A DNA stretch of 64,000 nt from Caballeronia humi. Lineage in GTDB: Bacteria > Pseudomonadota > Gammaproteobacteria > Burkholderiales > Burkholderiaceae. The position numbers were made by a program, and so were the translations under genes. Positions 18,340-27,183 of this stretch are shown piece by piece. Every line of letters begins with the position of its first letter. Position 1 is the first letter of the stretch. The stretch covers positions 106,641-170,640 of the forward strand of contig NZ_FCNW02000009.1 of the NCBI RefSeq assembly GCF_001544475.1, written 5' to 3'. The notes beneath the pieces are model-generated. The model did no database searches. It worked only from the letters and a program-made list of their open reading frames with translations, and had not been told where the DNA came from.

Positions 18340-19977
18340 ATGACTTCATTCAACTGGCAAAACCCTTATCCGACACCGCGCATGCCGGTGTTCGCCCGCA
18401 ACATCGTGTCGACGTCGCATCCGCTCGCGGCGCAGGCCGGCTTGCGCATGTTGTGGCAAGGCGGCAATGCCGTCGATGCCGCGATCGCCGCCGCTGCCGC
18501 GCTCACGGTCGTGGAGCCAGTCTCGTGCGGCCTCGGTGGCGACGCGTTCGCGCTCGTGTGGGACGGCGCGAAACTGCACGGCCTGAACGCGTCGGGCGTG
18601 GCGCCGGCAGCCTGGAACGTCGATTACTTCAGGCGCAAGTATGGCGAGGACAACGGCGTCGCGATCCAGCCGAAGCGCGGCTGGGACACGGTGACGGTGC
18701 CGGGCGTGATCGCCGGATGGGAGGCGCTGCACGCGAAATTCGGCTCGCTGCCGTTCGGAGATTTGATGCAGCCCGCGATCGAGATCGCCGAGCGCGGGCA
18801 TGCGGTCGCGAACATCGTCGCGCACAAGTGGGCGGCGGCGGTGCCGGAACTGAAGGACCTGCCCGGGTACGCCGATGTCTTCATGCCGCGCGGCCGGGCA
18901 CCGCAAGTGAGCGAGCTGATGCGCTTCCCCGGTCATGCGAAGACGCTGCGCATGCTGGCGGAAGCGGGCCCTCGTGCGTACTACGAAGGCGAGACGGCCG
19001 AAAAGATCGCGGCGTTCGCGAAGCAGCACGGCGGCGCGATGACGGCCGCCGATTTACGCGGCTACCGCGCCGACTGGGTCGAGCCGATCGCGAAGGATTA
19101 TCGCGGCTACACGGTGCACGAAATTCCGCCGAACGGGCAGGGGATCGCGGCGCTGATCGCGCTCGGCATCCTCGACAAGTTCGACGTCAAGTCGCTGACG
19201 GTGGACAACATCGAATCGCAGCATTTGCAGATCGAAGCGATGAAGCTCGCGTTCGCGGACCTCTACCAGTACGTCGCCGATCCGCGCTCGATGGAGGTCA
19301 CGCCCGAGCAGATGCTCGACGACGCCTATCTCACCGAGCGCGCGAAGCTGATCGACCCGAAGCGCGCGCGGCATTTCGACTTCGGCATGCCGAAGGCGGG
19401 CGGGACGATCTACATGTCGGTTGCCGACGAACGCGGCATGATGGTGAGCTTCATCCAGTCGAACTACATGGGCTTCGGCTCGGGCGTGGTCGTGCCGGAT
19501 ACGGGCATCTCGTTGCAGAATCGTGGCTGCGGATTTTCGATGGACCCGAAGTCCGCGAATGTCGTCGAGGGCGGCAAGCGGCCGTTCCATACGATCATTC
19601 CCGCGTTTCTCACGCAGGAGGTGAACGGCGCGCGCGAGGCGGTGATGAGCTTCGGCGTGATGGGCGGCGACATGCAGCCGCAAGGACACGTGCAGTCGAT
19701 CGTGCGGATGCTCGACTACGGCCAGCAGCCTCAGGCCGCTTGCGACGCGCCGCGCTGGAAGGTAAACCGCGACTTCACGATCGACATCGAATCGACGTTG
19801 AGCAGAACCACGGCGGCGGCGCTGGAATCGATGGGACACACGATCAAGTCGATCGACGATCCTTACATGGACTTCGGCTCAGGCCAGTACATCTGGAAGC
19901 TCGATCGCAATGAGCCTGAGCGCGGGTATGTTGCGGCGAGCGACAGCCGCCGTGATGGGCTGGCGGCGGGGTTTTAG
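18340..19977 (+). CDS. ggt: Cytoplasmic gamma-glutamyltransferase-family Ntn hydrolase
   Basis: 545 aa. Ggt fold with the large-subunit glycine motif (VEPVSCGLGGDAFAL) and the autoprocessing site GG-TIYMSVAD, whose Thr356 would become the catalytic N-terminal nucleophile. There is no signal peptide, unlike periplasmic Ggt, so it should act on peptide already imported by the transporter encoded just upstream (7-base gap). This mirrors E. coli iaaA-gsiABCD, where another Ntn hydrolase sits with the glutathione importer. An oxamate amidohydrolase-like (HpxW) role is the main alternative. Confidence 0.85.
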   Translation: MTSFNWQNPYPTPRMPVFARNIVSTSHPLAAQAGLRMLWQGGNAVDAAIAAAAALTVVEPVSCGLGGDAFALVWDGAKLHGLNASGVAPAAWNVDYFRRKYGEDNGVAIQPKRGWDTVTVPGVIAGWEALHAKFGSLPFGDLMQPAIEIAERGHAVANIVAHKWAAAVPELKDLPGYADVFMPRGRAPQVSELMRFPGHAKTLRMLAEAGPRAYYEGETAEKIAAFAKQHGGAMTAADLRGYRADWVEPIAKDYRGYTVHEIPPNGQGIAALIALGILDKFDVKSLTVDNIESQHLQIEAMKLAFADLYQYVADPRSMEVTPEQMLDDAYLTERAKLIDPKRARHFDFGMPKAGGTIYMSVADERGMMVSFIQSNYMGFGSGVVVPDTGISLQNRGCGFSMDPKSANVVEGGKRPFHTIIPAFLTQEVNGAREAVMSFGVMGGDMQPQGHVQSIVRMLDYGQQPQAACDAPRWKVNRDFTIDIESTLSRTTAAALESMGHTIKSIDDPYMDFGSGQYIWKLDRNEPERGYVAASDSRRDGLAAGF

Positions 19978-20004
19978 TCTGCGAACGTCATGCGGCGAAA
20001 ATCC

Positions 20005-21126
20005 TCACACCGGATTCGCCGCCACGAAATTCCTGAACGCAGCGTAGGCGGAATTTCGGGTCGCGCCGTCGGCCTGAATCAAGCCGTAGCTGGCATCGAT
20101 CACGTCGTACATCATCACTGATTCGATGTTGTACTTGTCCTTGATCGAGCGATATTGCGTGAGCGCCTTCGTCACGTAATCGGCCGCCGACTGCTGCGTG
20201 TCCGCGCTGCCGGACCAGCCCCACTCGGTCAGCCAGATCGGCACGTTGAACGAGTCCTTCAGCACCTGCAGCACGTCCACGCACGCGCGGTTGCGTCCGC
20301 CGCACTGGATGTCGCCCGAGCTCTTGTACCAGTGGTAGCTCGTGAACTCCCAGCGCAACGTGGCGGCGCCCGCGACGCCTTGTGCGCTGCCATCGGGCGA
20401 GATGCCGTTCCACAGCATCTGCAGCGCGCGATACGCCATCGGAATGCCGACGTTCACGCCGCACTGGATCGTCGGATCGATCGCTTTGACGCCGTCGATC
20501 ATGCCGCGCAGCACGCCGCGAAACGACGGCCAGCACGCCGGGTTCCAGTCGCTGGACAGACTTCCGTCGCCGCCGGTCTTGAGGGCCACGTCAAGCTCGT
20601 TGCCGCATTCGATGTACTTGACGAGCCCTTTCAGCGGTTTCGTGCAGTTCACGCCGAGATCGTAGCCGAGCGAGTACGCCGCCGATTCCGAACTATTGCA
20701 GTCCCATCCCGCCGAGATCGGGTTGAGCACCGGCAGGATCGATACGCCGCTGCCCGCGAACGGTCCGTTCAGCGCGTCGGCGAGCGTTTTCGACATGCCC
20801 TTGTCGGCGGTGTCGCAGCGGTAGCTGGTTACGCCGAGGTCTTTAAGGATCGCGAGTTGATCGGCGGCCGACATCGTCTTGTAGATGCCACTGCCCCACG
20901 CCATGTGACCGTTCATGCCGTAGAAGAGGCTGTCCGTGGACGCGGCGGCTTGTTGCGGCACTGCTACCGCTGGCTGCGGTACGGCGTTCGCCTTGCCGAC
21001 GCTGTCGACCTGCGCCGAGCTGCTGCCGCCGCCACCGCCGCCGCAGGCCGCGAGCATCGCGCCGCCTGCTGAGGCCAGCATCATCGAAAGAAATTTTCTG
21101 CGTGAATCGGGTGTGCTGACGGGCAT
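20005..21126 (-). CDS. Lipoprotein with a GH-A-clan glycosidase-like domain
   Basis: 373 aa. The N-terminus has a twin-arginine-like motif (DSRRKFLSMM) and a lipobox LAAC (Cys28), followed by a Gly/Ser linker, so it should be a membrane-anchored exported lipoprotein. The rest looks like a TIM-barrel glycosidase of the GH5/GH39 type: a conserved Asn-Glu in ECGNELD (candidate acid/base) and a Glu in LTEWGWSG (candidate nucleophile) lie about 120 residues apart. The substrate is unknown. It converges on ggt with a 27-base gap. There is no clear ribosome binding site; the opposite strand even carries AGGAGG there. Confidence 0.7.
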   Translation of the reverse strand: MPVSTPDSRRKFLSMMLASAGGAMLAACGGGGGGSSSAQVDSVGKANAVPQPAVAVPQQAAASTDSLFYGMNGHMAWGSGIYKTMSAADQLAILKDLGVTSYRCDTADKGMSKTLADALNGPFAGSGVSILPVLNPISAGWDCNSSESAAYSLGYDLGVNCTKPLKGLVKYIECGNELDVALKTGGDGSLSSDWNPACWPSFRGVLRGMIDGVKAIDPTIQCGVNVGIPMAYRALQMLWNGISPDGSAQGVAGAATLRWEFTSYHWYKSSGDIQCGGRNRACVDVLQVLKDSFNVPIWLTEWGWSGSADTQQSAADYVTKALTQYRSIKDKYNIESVMMYDVIDASYGLIQADGATRNSAYAAFRNFVAANPV

Positions 21127-21267
21127 GTTCTTTAGGAGGTTGGGGCAGCAATAACCTCCGTTTACGGCTAAACAGGCCGCGTTCTTGAATCGCGTTTCGT
21201 TTCATGACCCTGCCGGGGCATGGGCCTTGCTGTGTAATGAGGCAAATCCACAAGAGAGGAGCATCCG

Positions 21268-21798
21268 ATGGAAAAGCGCGGCTCGAAGCATTCAAGCAAA
21301 GAAGCGGTCGGCGTGATCGAGCAACAGCTAAAGGTGCTTGCGATGGCGCTCGATGCCGGAGCACAGTCGCCACCATCGAAGGGCGTCGAGTTGGAACGCA
21401 GACATGAGCCGCCGCTGGTCATCGCATCGGATGCCGAGCCTCTTTCACGCGCGACGATGCGACGCGTGCTCGTGTCGAACGCATTGCTCGCGATAGGCGA
21501 TTTTCTGTCGGATCATCACATCGACCAGTCACGTGCGCCCGAGATCCAGTTCCTCGCCCGCGTGCGCGATGCGATCCGCAGCGGCAACGTGATCACCGTG
21601 CATTCCGATGAGCCGTTGCCGGAAGCCACCTTCGCCGGCCTGAAGATTGATGCGTCCGACAACGGCAAGCCGCTCTTTCGCGATGAAGACGCGAGCGAAG
21701 GCCTGCTGTGCATCGGCGATGCAGTCGCATTGATGCAGCGTGTCGCCGAGCATCTGCGCGGCATGCGCAATCTCTACAGCGCGGGCGATGCGGGCTGA
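21268..21798 (+). CDS. Hypothetical soluble protein
   Basis: 176 aa, starting at ATG after GAGAGGAG. It is charged, helix-rich and without signal peptide or membrane segment. A short polar N-terminus, a helical region (about 50-100) and a C-terminal helix (about 145-170) are visible. No family is recognised. It is divergent from the lipoprotein gene and 59 bases upstream of the HAD phosphatase. Confidence 0.7.
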   Translation: MEKRGSKHSSKEAVGVIEQQLKVLAMALDAGAQSPPSKGVELERRHEPPLVIASDAEPLSRATMRRVLVSNALLAIGDFLSDHHIDQSRAPEIQFLARVRDAIRSGNVITVHSDEPLPEATFAGLKIDASDNGKPLFRDEDASEGLLCIGDAVALMQRVAEHLRGMRNLYSAGDAG

Positions 21799-21857
21799 GC
21801 GACGGCGCGGCGCGACCTGTAAGATCGGGTCTTCCTGACTAATCCAGAGGTCGAGCA

Positions 21858-22511
21858 GTGAATATCGAAGCCATCATTTTCGATAGCGACGGCACGCTCG
21901 TCGATAGCGAGACGCTGTCGGCGCGGGTCATCGCGGGCATTCTCGGCGACTCTGGCGCGCCGGTGTCGGACGAGCAGATCCTCGAACGGTTTCGCGGATG
22001 CCGCTTCGCCCAGTTCGCGCAGTCGCTTCTCGAAGACTTCCCGGTGATGGACATCGACCGTTTTACACTCGAATTCCGCACGCGCTCCATGGACGTCTTC
22101 GCGCGCGAACTCAAGCCGATGCGCGGCGCTCTGGAACTGGTGAGCGGGCTTGCGATGGAGAAATGCGTGGCGTCGAACGGGCCGCGCGACAAGATCGAAA
22201 TGTGCCTCGGCGTCACGGGGCTTCTGCCGTACTTCGAGGACCGCATCGCGAGCGCTTACGAGGTCCAGTCCTGGAAGCCGGACCCTGGGCTGATCGTCCA
22301 TGCGTCATCGTTGATGGGTGTTCCGGTGCAGCGTTGTCTGCTGATCGAAGACAGTCTGGCCGGGGTCGAGGCGGGACTTGCGGCGGGCGTGCAAGTGGTG
22401 GGATACCGGCTCAGTGACAGCGTGCAGGGCGCATTGAGCCGGCGTGTGCCCGTGATCAGCGAGTTCGAGGAGTTGGAGCGGATGATGGGCCGCGAACGCG
22501 GCTCAGCGTAA
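21858..22511 (+). CDS. HAD-superfamily phosphatase (beta-phosphoglucomutase-like subfamily)
   Basis: 217 aa, GTG start. HAD motif I is FDSDGTLVDSE (the nucleophile Asp is the first of DSD), motif II SNGP, motif III Lys in SWKPDPGL, motif IV IEDSLAGVEAG. A helical cap (about 15-85) makes it subclass I, like YieH or beta-phosphoglucomutase. It probably hydrolyses a small phosphorylated sugar or nucleotide; the exact substrate is not readable. Motif I has DSD rather than the common DMD or DLD. Confidence 0.87.
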   Translation: MNIEAIIFDSDGTLVDSETLSARVIAGILGDSGAPVSDEQILERFRGCRFAQFAQSLLEDFPVMDIDRFTLEFRTRSMDVFARELKPMRGALELVSGLAMEKCVASNGPRDKIEMCLGVTGLLPYFEDRIASAYEVQSWKPDPGLIVHASSLMGVPVQRCLLIEDSLAGVEAGLAAGVQVVGYRLSDSVQGALSRRVPVISEFEELERMMGRERGSA

Positions 22512-22516
22512 TGTCC

Positions 22517-23812
22517 TCATTTGCCGACGCATCGAAACCCTGCATAAACATACTGATAATGCGCCTGGAACCAGTTTCTAAAGCTCGGCCGCAGCATGCA
22601 GGCGGCGGTTCTGGGCGATCCGCCTTTGATCACATAATGCTTCCCGTCGTAGAAATTGGCCGAATAGCCAAGGTAGAACGGAAACGGCTCGAATCCGGGC
22701 AGCGGGCCAAAGGTCGTCGACGTCCATTCCCAGCCGTTCCCGTATTGCCCTTGCACGCCGAACGCGCTCCGATTCTCCGGATTGGCACGCACTGACTCCG
22801 GCTCCCATCGACGGAAATCGAAATTTCCCTCGGCGCCGCGCGACACGCCATCGGCCGCGCGCTGCCATTGTGCTTCCGTCGGTAGCGCCTTGCCCGCCCA
22901 GCGCGCGTAAGCGCTCGCTTCCGCGTGGCTCACGTACACCGGCCAGTCGAGCGGCAGCGCGACTTCCTCGAACATCGTGCGCAGCTTCCAGGCGCCACGT
23001 TCGCCATCTTCGCGCCGCCAGAACGCCGGGTGTGCAATGCCTTCGCTTTCTTTCCAGGCCCAATCGGCATCGTTCCAGTACGCACGATTCGCATAGCCGC
23101 CCGCATCGACGAAAGCGAGGTAATCGGCGTTCGTCACCATGTACCGGTCGATGTCGAACGCGGGCACTTCCAGCTTCTCCTGGCCGAACTCGTTGTCCCA
23201 GCCGAAGACGCCCGAGCCGCGCTCCAGTCCAAGCGTCACCTTGCCCGCCGGGACGCGCACCATGTCGCGCGCGAGATCGCTGGCAGCGTCCGCCTCCGCG
23301 GGAAGCGTCGGCCCCGACTTCTGATGCAGCGGCAACTGATGCAGCATGTACGCGAGCGTTTCGGCGTGCATCAGCCGGTGTTCGATCGCGACTTCGAGCA
23401 GCGTCGCGGGATCGGCCTCCCCGGTCGATACGGGGTTCTTCGTGATATCCAGCGGATCGAAGCGCGCGTCGATATCGTCGCGAATGCGCTGCGTGTAGGC
23501 ACGCACCGCGTCGAGCGATGGCCATTCGTGCGGCTGGTCGGTCGGCAGGCCGCCGTCCACCGGATCGATGCCGAACGCGAAAAGCTGGTCGTATTCGGGA
23601 TTCGCGCTCGGCAGGTCGAACAGGCGCTGGTCGAAGAGATTGTGGTCGAAGGCTTCGAGATGCCCGATATAAAACACGATCCGATGTCGCTCGGCGATCG
23701 GTCGCTCATACAGATATTCAGGCTTGACGATGTCGAACAGGGCATCGGTGGTGCGGCGCGCGTCGGTGAGGCGTGCCAGCAGCGGATGACGCGGGGCAGG
23801 GTCGCGATTCAT
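22517..23812 (-). CDS. EgtB/SenA-like nonhaem iron enzyme (DinB + FGE-sulfatase domains)
   Basis: 431 aa. The N-terminal DinB-like bundle carries the iron triad of sulfoxide synthases: His51 (YIGHLEAFD) and the H-x3-H-x-E motif at His145/His149. The C-terminal formylglycine-generating-enzyme fold (about 205-430) has the usual PVYVSHAEASAYARWAGKALPTE region. EgtB joins hercynine to a thiol in ergothioneine synthesis; SenA uses a selenosugar. No egtD methyltransferase, egtE or senB is present here, so the pathway is undecided. The ATG at 23812 has GGAGA upstream; a longer frame adds an unlikely hydrophobic leader. It converges on the HAD gene with a 5-base gap. Confidence 0.82.
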   Translation of the reverse strand: MNRDPAPRHPLLARLTDARRTTDALFDIVKPEYLYERPIAERHRIVFYIGHLEAFDHNLFDQRLFDLPSANPEYDQLFAFGIDPVDGGLPTDQPHEWPSLDAVRAYTQRIRDDIDARFDPLDITKNPVSTGEADPATLLEVAIEHRLMHAETLAYMLHQLPLHQKSGPTLPAEADAASDLARDMVRVPAGKVTLGLERGSGVFGWDNEFGQEKLEVPAFDIDRYMVTNADYLAFVDAGGYANRAYWNDADWAWKESEGIAHPAFWRREDGERGAWKLRTMFEEVALPLDWPVYVSHAEASAYARWAGKALPTEAQWQRAADGVSRGAEGNFDFRRWEPESVRANPENRSAFGVQGQYGNGWEWTSTTFGPLPGFEPFPFYLGYSANFYDGKHYVIKGGSPRTAACMLRPSFRNWFQAHYQYVYAGFRCVGK

Positions 23813-23939
23813 GTCGCCAGGTCTCCGTAGCAGGACGAGCAGAAAGACTAACGGGTAGCAGACCGCATGCCACCCGCGAACGATCTGCAATCATCCCACG
23901 ACCGGCGAAATTCGTCAGATCACGCGCAGGCGAAATTCT

Positions 23940-24656
23940 TCAGATCGCGCGGAGGCCCTCGAAATCGCGGATGCGGATCAGCTTGCCGTGCGCGTCGATC
24001 AGGCCGCGCGCCTGGAAGCGCGACAGCGTGCGGCTCACCGTTTCGAGCGTGATGCCGAGATAGCTGCCGATGTCGTCGCGCGTCATGCGCAGCGTGAATT
24101 CCGCCGCCGCGTAGCCGCGTCTGGTGAAGCGCGCGGAGAGGTCGAGCAGGAGACGCGCCACGCGCTCGTCGGCGCGCAGCGAGCCGAGCGTCGTCAGTTG
24201 ATGCGTCTCGCGGACGATTTCGCGGCTCATCATCTGGTGCAGCCGCCGCTGGATCGGGCCGGATTCGCGGCACATGCTCTCGAAACTTGCGTAGGGCACG
24301 ATGCACACGGAACTATCTTCCAGTGCGATCGCGGTGCACATGTGCCGGTTTTCGCCGATGCCGTCGAGCCCCAGCGCATCGCCGCCGAGGTGCAGGCCGG
24401 TGACCTGCTCGCGGCCGCCTTCGCGCGACACGATCGTCTTGATCGAGCCCGAGCGGATCGCGTAGAGCGACTCGAACGCGTCGCCGGCGCGGAAGAGGGC
24501 GTCGCCGCGGCGCACGGCGCGCGTCGCGGAGATGACGTCTTCGAGCTTGCCGGTTTCCTCGGCGGTGAGGCCCTCGGGCACGCAGAGATGGCGCATCGCG
24601 CACTCCGAACAATGCGCGACGTGACGGCGGGCTTGCAGGGCGTGGACGTGGGACAT
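23940..24656 (-). CDS. fnr: Fnr-type oxygen-sensing transcriptional regulator (CRP/FNR family)
   Basis: 238 aa. The N-terminal cysteines C16, C19 and C25 (CSECAMRHLC) plus C118 (EDSSVCIVP) match the four ligands of the FNR [4Fe-4S] cluster. A cyclic-nucleotide-type beta barrel follows, then a CRP-type HTH (about 165-235) with recognition helix LGITLETVSRTLSRF; the E-x-x-S-R signature specifies TTGAT half-sites. It is the master switch for anaerobic or micro-aerobic genes. A universal stress protein, a common FNR target, is just upstream on the same strand, and a possible FNR box lies in front of this gene. Confidence 0.92.
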   Translation of the reverse strand: MSHVHALQARRHVAHCSECAMRHLCVPEGLTAEETGKLEDVISATRAVRRGDALFRAGDAFESLYAIRSGSIKTIVSREGGREQVTGLHLGGDALGLDGIGENRHMCTAIALEDSSVCIVPYASFESMCRESGPIQRRLHQMMSREIVRETHQLTTLGSLRADERVARLLLDLSARFTRRGYAAAEFTLRMTRDDIGSYLGITLETVSRTLSRFQARGLIDAHGKLIRIRDFEGLRAI

Positions 24657-24670
24657 GGCGCGCTCGGACT

Positions 24671-24684
24671 TTGATCAATGACAA
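24671..24684. promoter_or_regulatory. Possible FNR box upstream of fnr
   Basis: TTGATCAATGACAA resembles TTGAT-N4-ATCAA: the left half-site is perfect, the right one differs at two positions. It lies 15-28 bases upstream of the fnr ATG, where binding would block its own transcription, as in E. coli. The only evidence is the pattern. Confidence 0.35.
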
Positions 24685-24744
24685 ACCATTTTCCCACCGA
24701 CGCCTCCCGCGCCCGGGCGACATAATGACGCGCGCCGCGATTTT

Positions 24745-25218
24745 TTAGGATTGTTCCGCTGGAGTCTCACTTCCCGCCGCCGACGGAATCAGCAGCACGG
24801 GCAAAGTCGCCTGCCGCAGACATCGTTCGGCGACGCTGCCGAGAATCAGCCGCTGAAAACCCTTGCGGCCGTGCGTGCCCATCACGAGCAGATCGGCGTT
24901 GAAGTCGCGCGCGGCCTTGAGCACGAGCGCCGACACATCGTCTAGCGACGTTGCCTCGCCGATCGCGACGTCGCCTTCGATGCCGCGCGCCCTCATCGCC
25001 TCGATCGATTCGGAGCCGAGCGTCTTGCCCTGCTCGACGAGTTGCGTACGCAGTGCGGACGGATCGTAGCCGGGCACGTCGAAGTAGAGTGGCGTGTTCT
25101 CCACGACATAAAACGGTTGCAGAACGGCACCGTGGATCTGCGCGAGATCGAGCGCGGCTTCGAACGCGCGGCGGGAAGTCTGACTGCCGTCGATCGCGAC
25201 GACGATGCGTTTGAACAT
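24745..25218 (-). CDS. Universal stress protein (UspA family)
   Basis: 157 aa single Usp domain. The ATG at 25218 follows a strong GGAGG; the open frame reaches 41 codons further upstream but that part is not protein-like. The N-terminal strand IVVAIDGSQTS and the ATP-binding motif G-T-H-G-R-K-G-x9-G-S (in VMGTHGRKGFQRLILGSVA) place it with ATP-binding Usps. It sits 88 bases upstream of fnr in the same direction, so the two may share low-oxygen control. Confidence 0.9.
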   Translation of the reverse strand: MFKRIVVAIDGSQTSRRAFEAALDLAQIHGAVLQPFYVVENTPLYFDVPGYDPSALRTQLVEQGKTLGSESIEAMRARGIEGDVAIGEATSLDDVSALVLKAARDFNADLLVMGTHGRKGFQRLILGSVAERCLRQATLPVLLIPSAAGSETPAEQS

Positions 25219-25398
25219 GCGAAACCTCCGATATTTGCCTGGAACGTTGAGAACGCTGTGGAAGATCTTGCACCACTCTGACCCGGCAAAAATTGACGAG
25301 TGCCACGGTCCGATCATTTTGATCGTGGCGGCCCAGAACAAAAGTTGCCTTACAATTCAGGGGTAAGTTAAACCAGCAGCCGCTTAAAAAATCGCCTC

Positions 25399-27006
25399 GT
25401 GACCCAGTCCAATCCCGCCCTGCCGTTCAGAAACGCACTTTTCGCGATGCTCGGCATCGGCCTCGTCAACATGCTGGTCGCGCTCGACCAGACGGTCGTC
25501 AGCACGGCGCTGCCGTCGATCGTCGCCGAATTGCACGGCTTCGAGTACTACGCGTGGATCGCGAGCGCGTACTTGCTGGCCTCGGTGGTGACGGTGCCGG
25601 TCTTCGGGCGTCTCGGCGATTATTTCGGCCGCAAGCGCTTCGTGATCGCGGCGGTCGTCACGTTCACGGTGGCGTCCGTCCTGTGCGGGCTCGCGAACGA
25701 CATGCTTTTCCTCGTGTTCGCGCGCGGCTTGCAGGGCATCGGCGGCGGGATGATGGTGGGCACCGCGTTCGCCGCGATCCCCGATCTCTTCCCCGATCCG
25801 CGTGCCCGCGTGCGCTGGCAGGTCGTGATGGCGGCGGCGTATGGAATCGGCACGGCGGCGGGGCCGTCGCTCGGTGGCTGGATGAGCCAGCACTGGGGCT
25901 GGCGCTCGACATTCCTGATCAACCTGCCGGTCGGCGTGGCCGCGTTCTATTTCATCTGGGCGCATTTGCCGAATTTCCAGCGCCCGCGCGCGGGCGACGT
26001 GAAGATCGACTGGCTCGGCGCGGGGCTCGTCGCGGCGACGCTCGGCTGTTTGCAGGCGCTGATCGAAGCGGTCCCGAAGGACGGCATGACGACGGGCAAT
26101 TTCGCGCTCGCCACGTGCGTGATCGCGGGCGCGGCGGCGCTTTTGATCTGCGAAAAGCGCGCGACGCACCCGATCATTCCGCTCGACATCTTCCGCGACC
26201 CGCAACTCGTCACGCTGTTCACGCTGTCATTTTTGGCGGGATTCGTGATGTTTTCGCTGATTTTCTTCGCGCCACTGCTGCTGCAGGGCGGTTTCGGCCT
26301 GACGCCGCAGCAGGCGGGCCTGCTCGCGACGCCGATCGCCGCCTGTATCGCGCTCGGCAGCGTGATCAACACGCGCATCGTGATTCATCTGCCGAAGCCG
26401 ACGCTGATCCTCACGATCGGCTTCGGGCTTCTCCTGTGCGCGTCGATTGCGCTGGCGTTCGCGAAGGCGTCGACACCGCACGTCTGGATCGAACTGCCGA
26501 TGGCGGGCATCGGCATCGGGCTCGGCTTCATCCTGAACAACCTGAACGTGTTCGGGCAAGAGATCGCCGGGCGCGAACGCTTCGGCATCACGACCGCGCT
26601 CCTGCAATCGACGCGCATGGTCGGCGGCATGCTCGGCACGAGCATCGTTGCAACGATCGTCGCGCATCACTACCGCAACGTCGTCGAACGGACGATGCGG
26701 GTGATCGGCGAGCCAGCGGCCACTACGTGGCTCCCGCGTTTCGCCGATCCGCGCATCCTCATCGACGAGGGCCTGCGGCAGACGCTCTTCGCCGACCTGC
26801 GTCCGACCGGCCTCGACGCCCAGGCGCTCGTTGATGCCGCCCGCGAGGCGCTCGTGCAGTCGATCCACATCGGCGTCATGCTGACGGCGATCGCCGCGCT
26901 TGCGGCGGCGCTTTTGGTGCGGCGCATTTCGCACATCACGTTCCGCCGCGCGGGGACGGTGGCGGCGCCCGCGACAGCGCCCGCGCCGGCCAAACAGCAA
27001 GGGTGA
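25399..27006 (+). CDS. MFS drug efflux transporter, DHA2 (14-TMS) family
   Basis: 535 aa with about 14 hydrophobic helices, GTG start. Motif A (GRLGDYFGRKRF, about 72-83), the N-terminal D-x-T motif in ALDQTVVSTALPSI (about 32), and antiporter motif C (GIGTAAGPSLGG, about 151-162) are all present. These mark a proton-driven exporter of the EmrB/QacA type. No adaptor (EmrA) gene is adjacent, so it may work alone in the inner membrane. Divergent from the usp gene. Confidence 0.9.
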   Translation: MTQSNPALPFRNALFAMLGIGLVNMLVALDQTVVSTALPSIVAELHGFEYYAWIASAYLLASVVTVPVFGRLGDYFGRKRFVIAAVVTFTVASVLCGLANDMLFLVFARGLQGIGGGMMVGTAFAAIPDLFPDPRARVRWQVVMAAAYGIGTAAGPSLGGWMSQHWGWRSTFLINLPVGVAAFYFIWAHLPNFQRPRAGDVKIDWLGAGLVAATLGCLQALIEAVPKDGMTTGNFALATCVIAGAAALLICEKRATHPIIPLDIFRDPQLVTLFTLSFLAGFVMFSLIFFAPLLLQGGFGLTPQQAGLLATPIAACIALGSVINTRIVIHLPKPTLILTIGFGLLLCASIALAFAKASTPHVWIELPMAGIGIGLGFILNNLNVFGQEIAGRERFGITTALLQSTRMVGGMLGTSIVATIVAHHYRNVVERTMRVIGEPAATTWLPRFADPRILIDEGLRQTLFADLRPTGLDAQALVDAAREALVQSIHIGVMLTAIAALAAALLVRRISHITFRRAGTVAAPATAPAPAKQQG

Positions 27007-27183
27007 CCGCTGGGCCGCACCCGGCTACTATCGTCAAAAAGAATCGCAATCGTTGACGCGACGCGGCGTCTTCCGTAGAAGTGCGTTCCTTTTCGCAACA
27101 ATCGGTGTGGTTGTTTGCTGTACCGGCACGAAGCCGCGGCAATCACGCGATGCGAAGCCGGAAACACGCAACGGAAAACGACG

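Noticed and set aside
21132..21142. AGGAGG on the + strand before the lipoprotein gene
   Set aside because: It is on the wrong strand for the lipoprotein and has no + strand start at suitable spacing.
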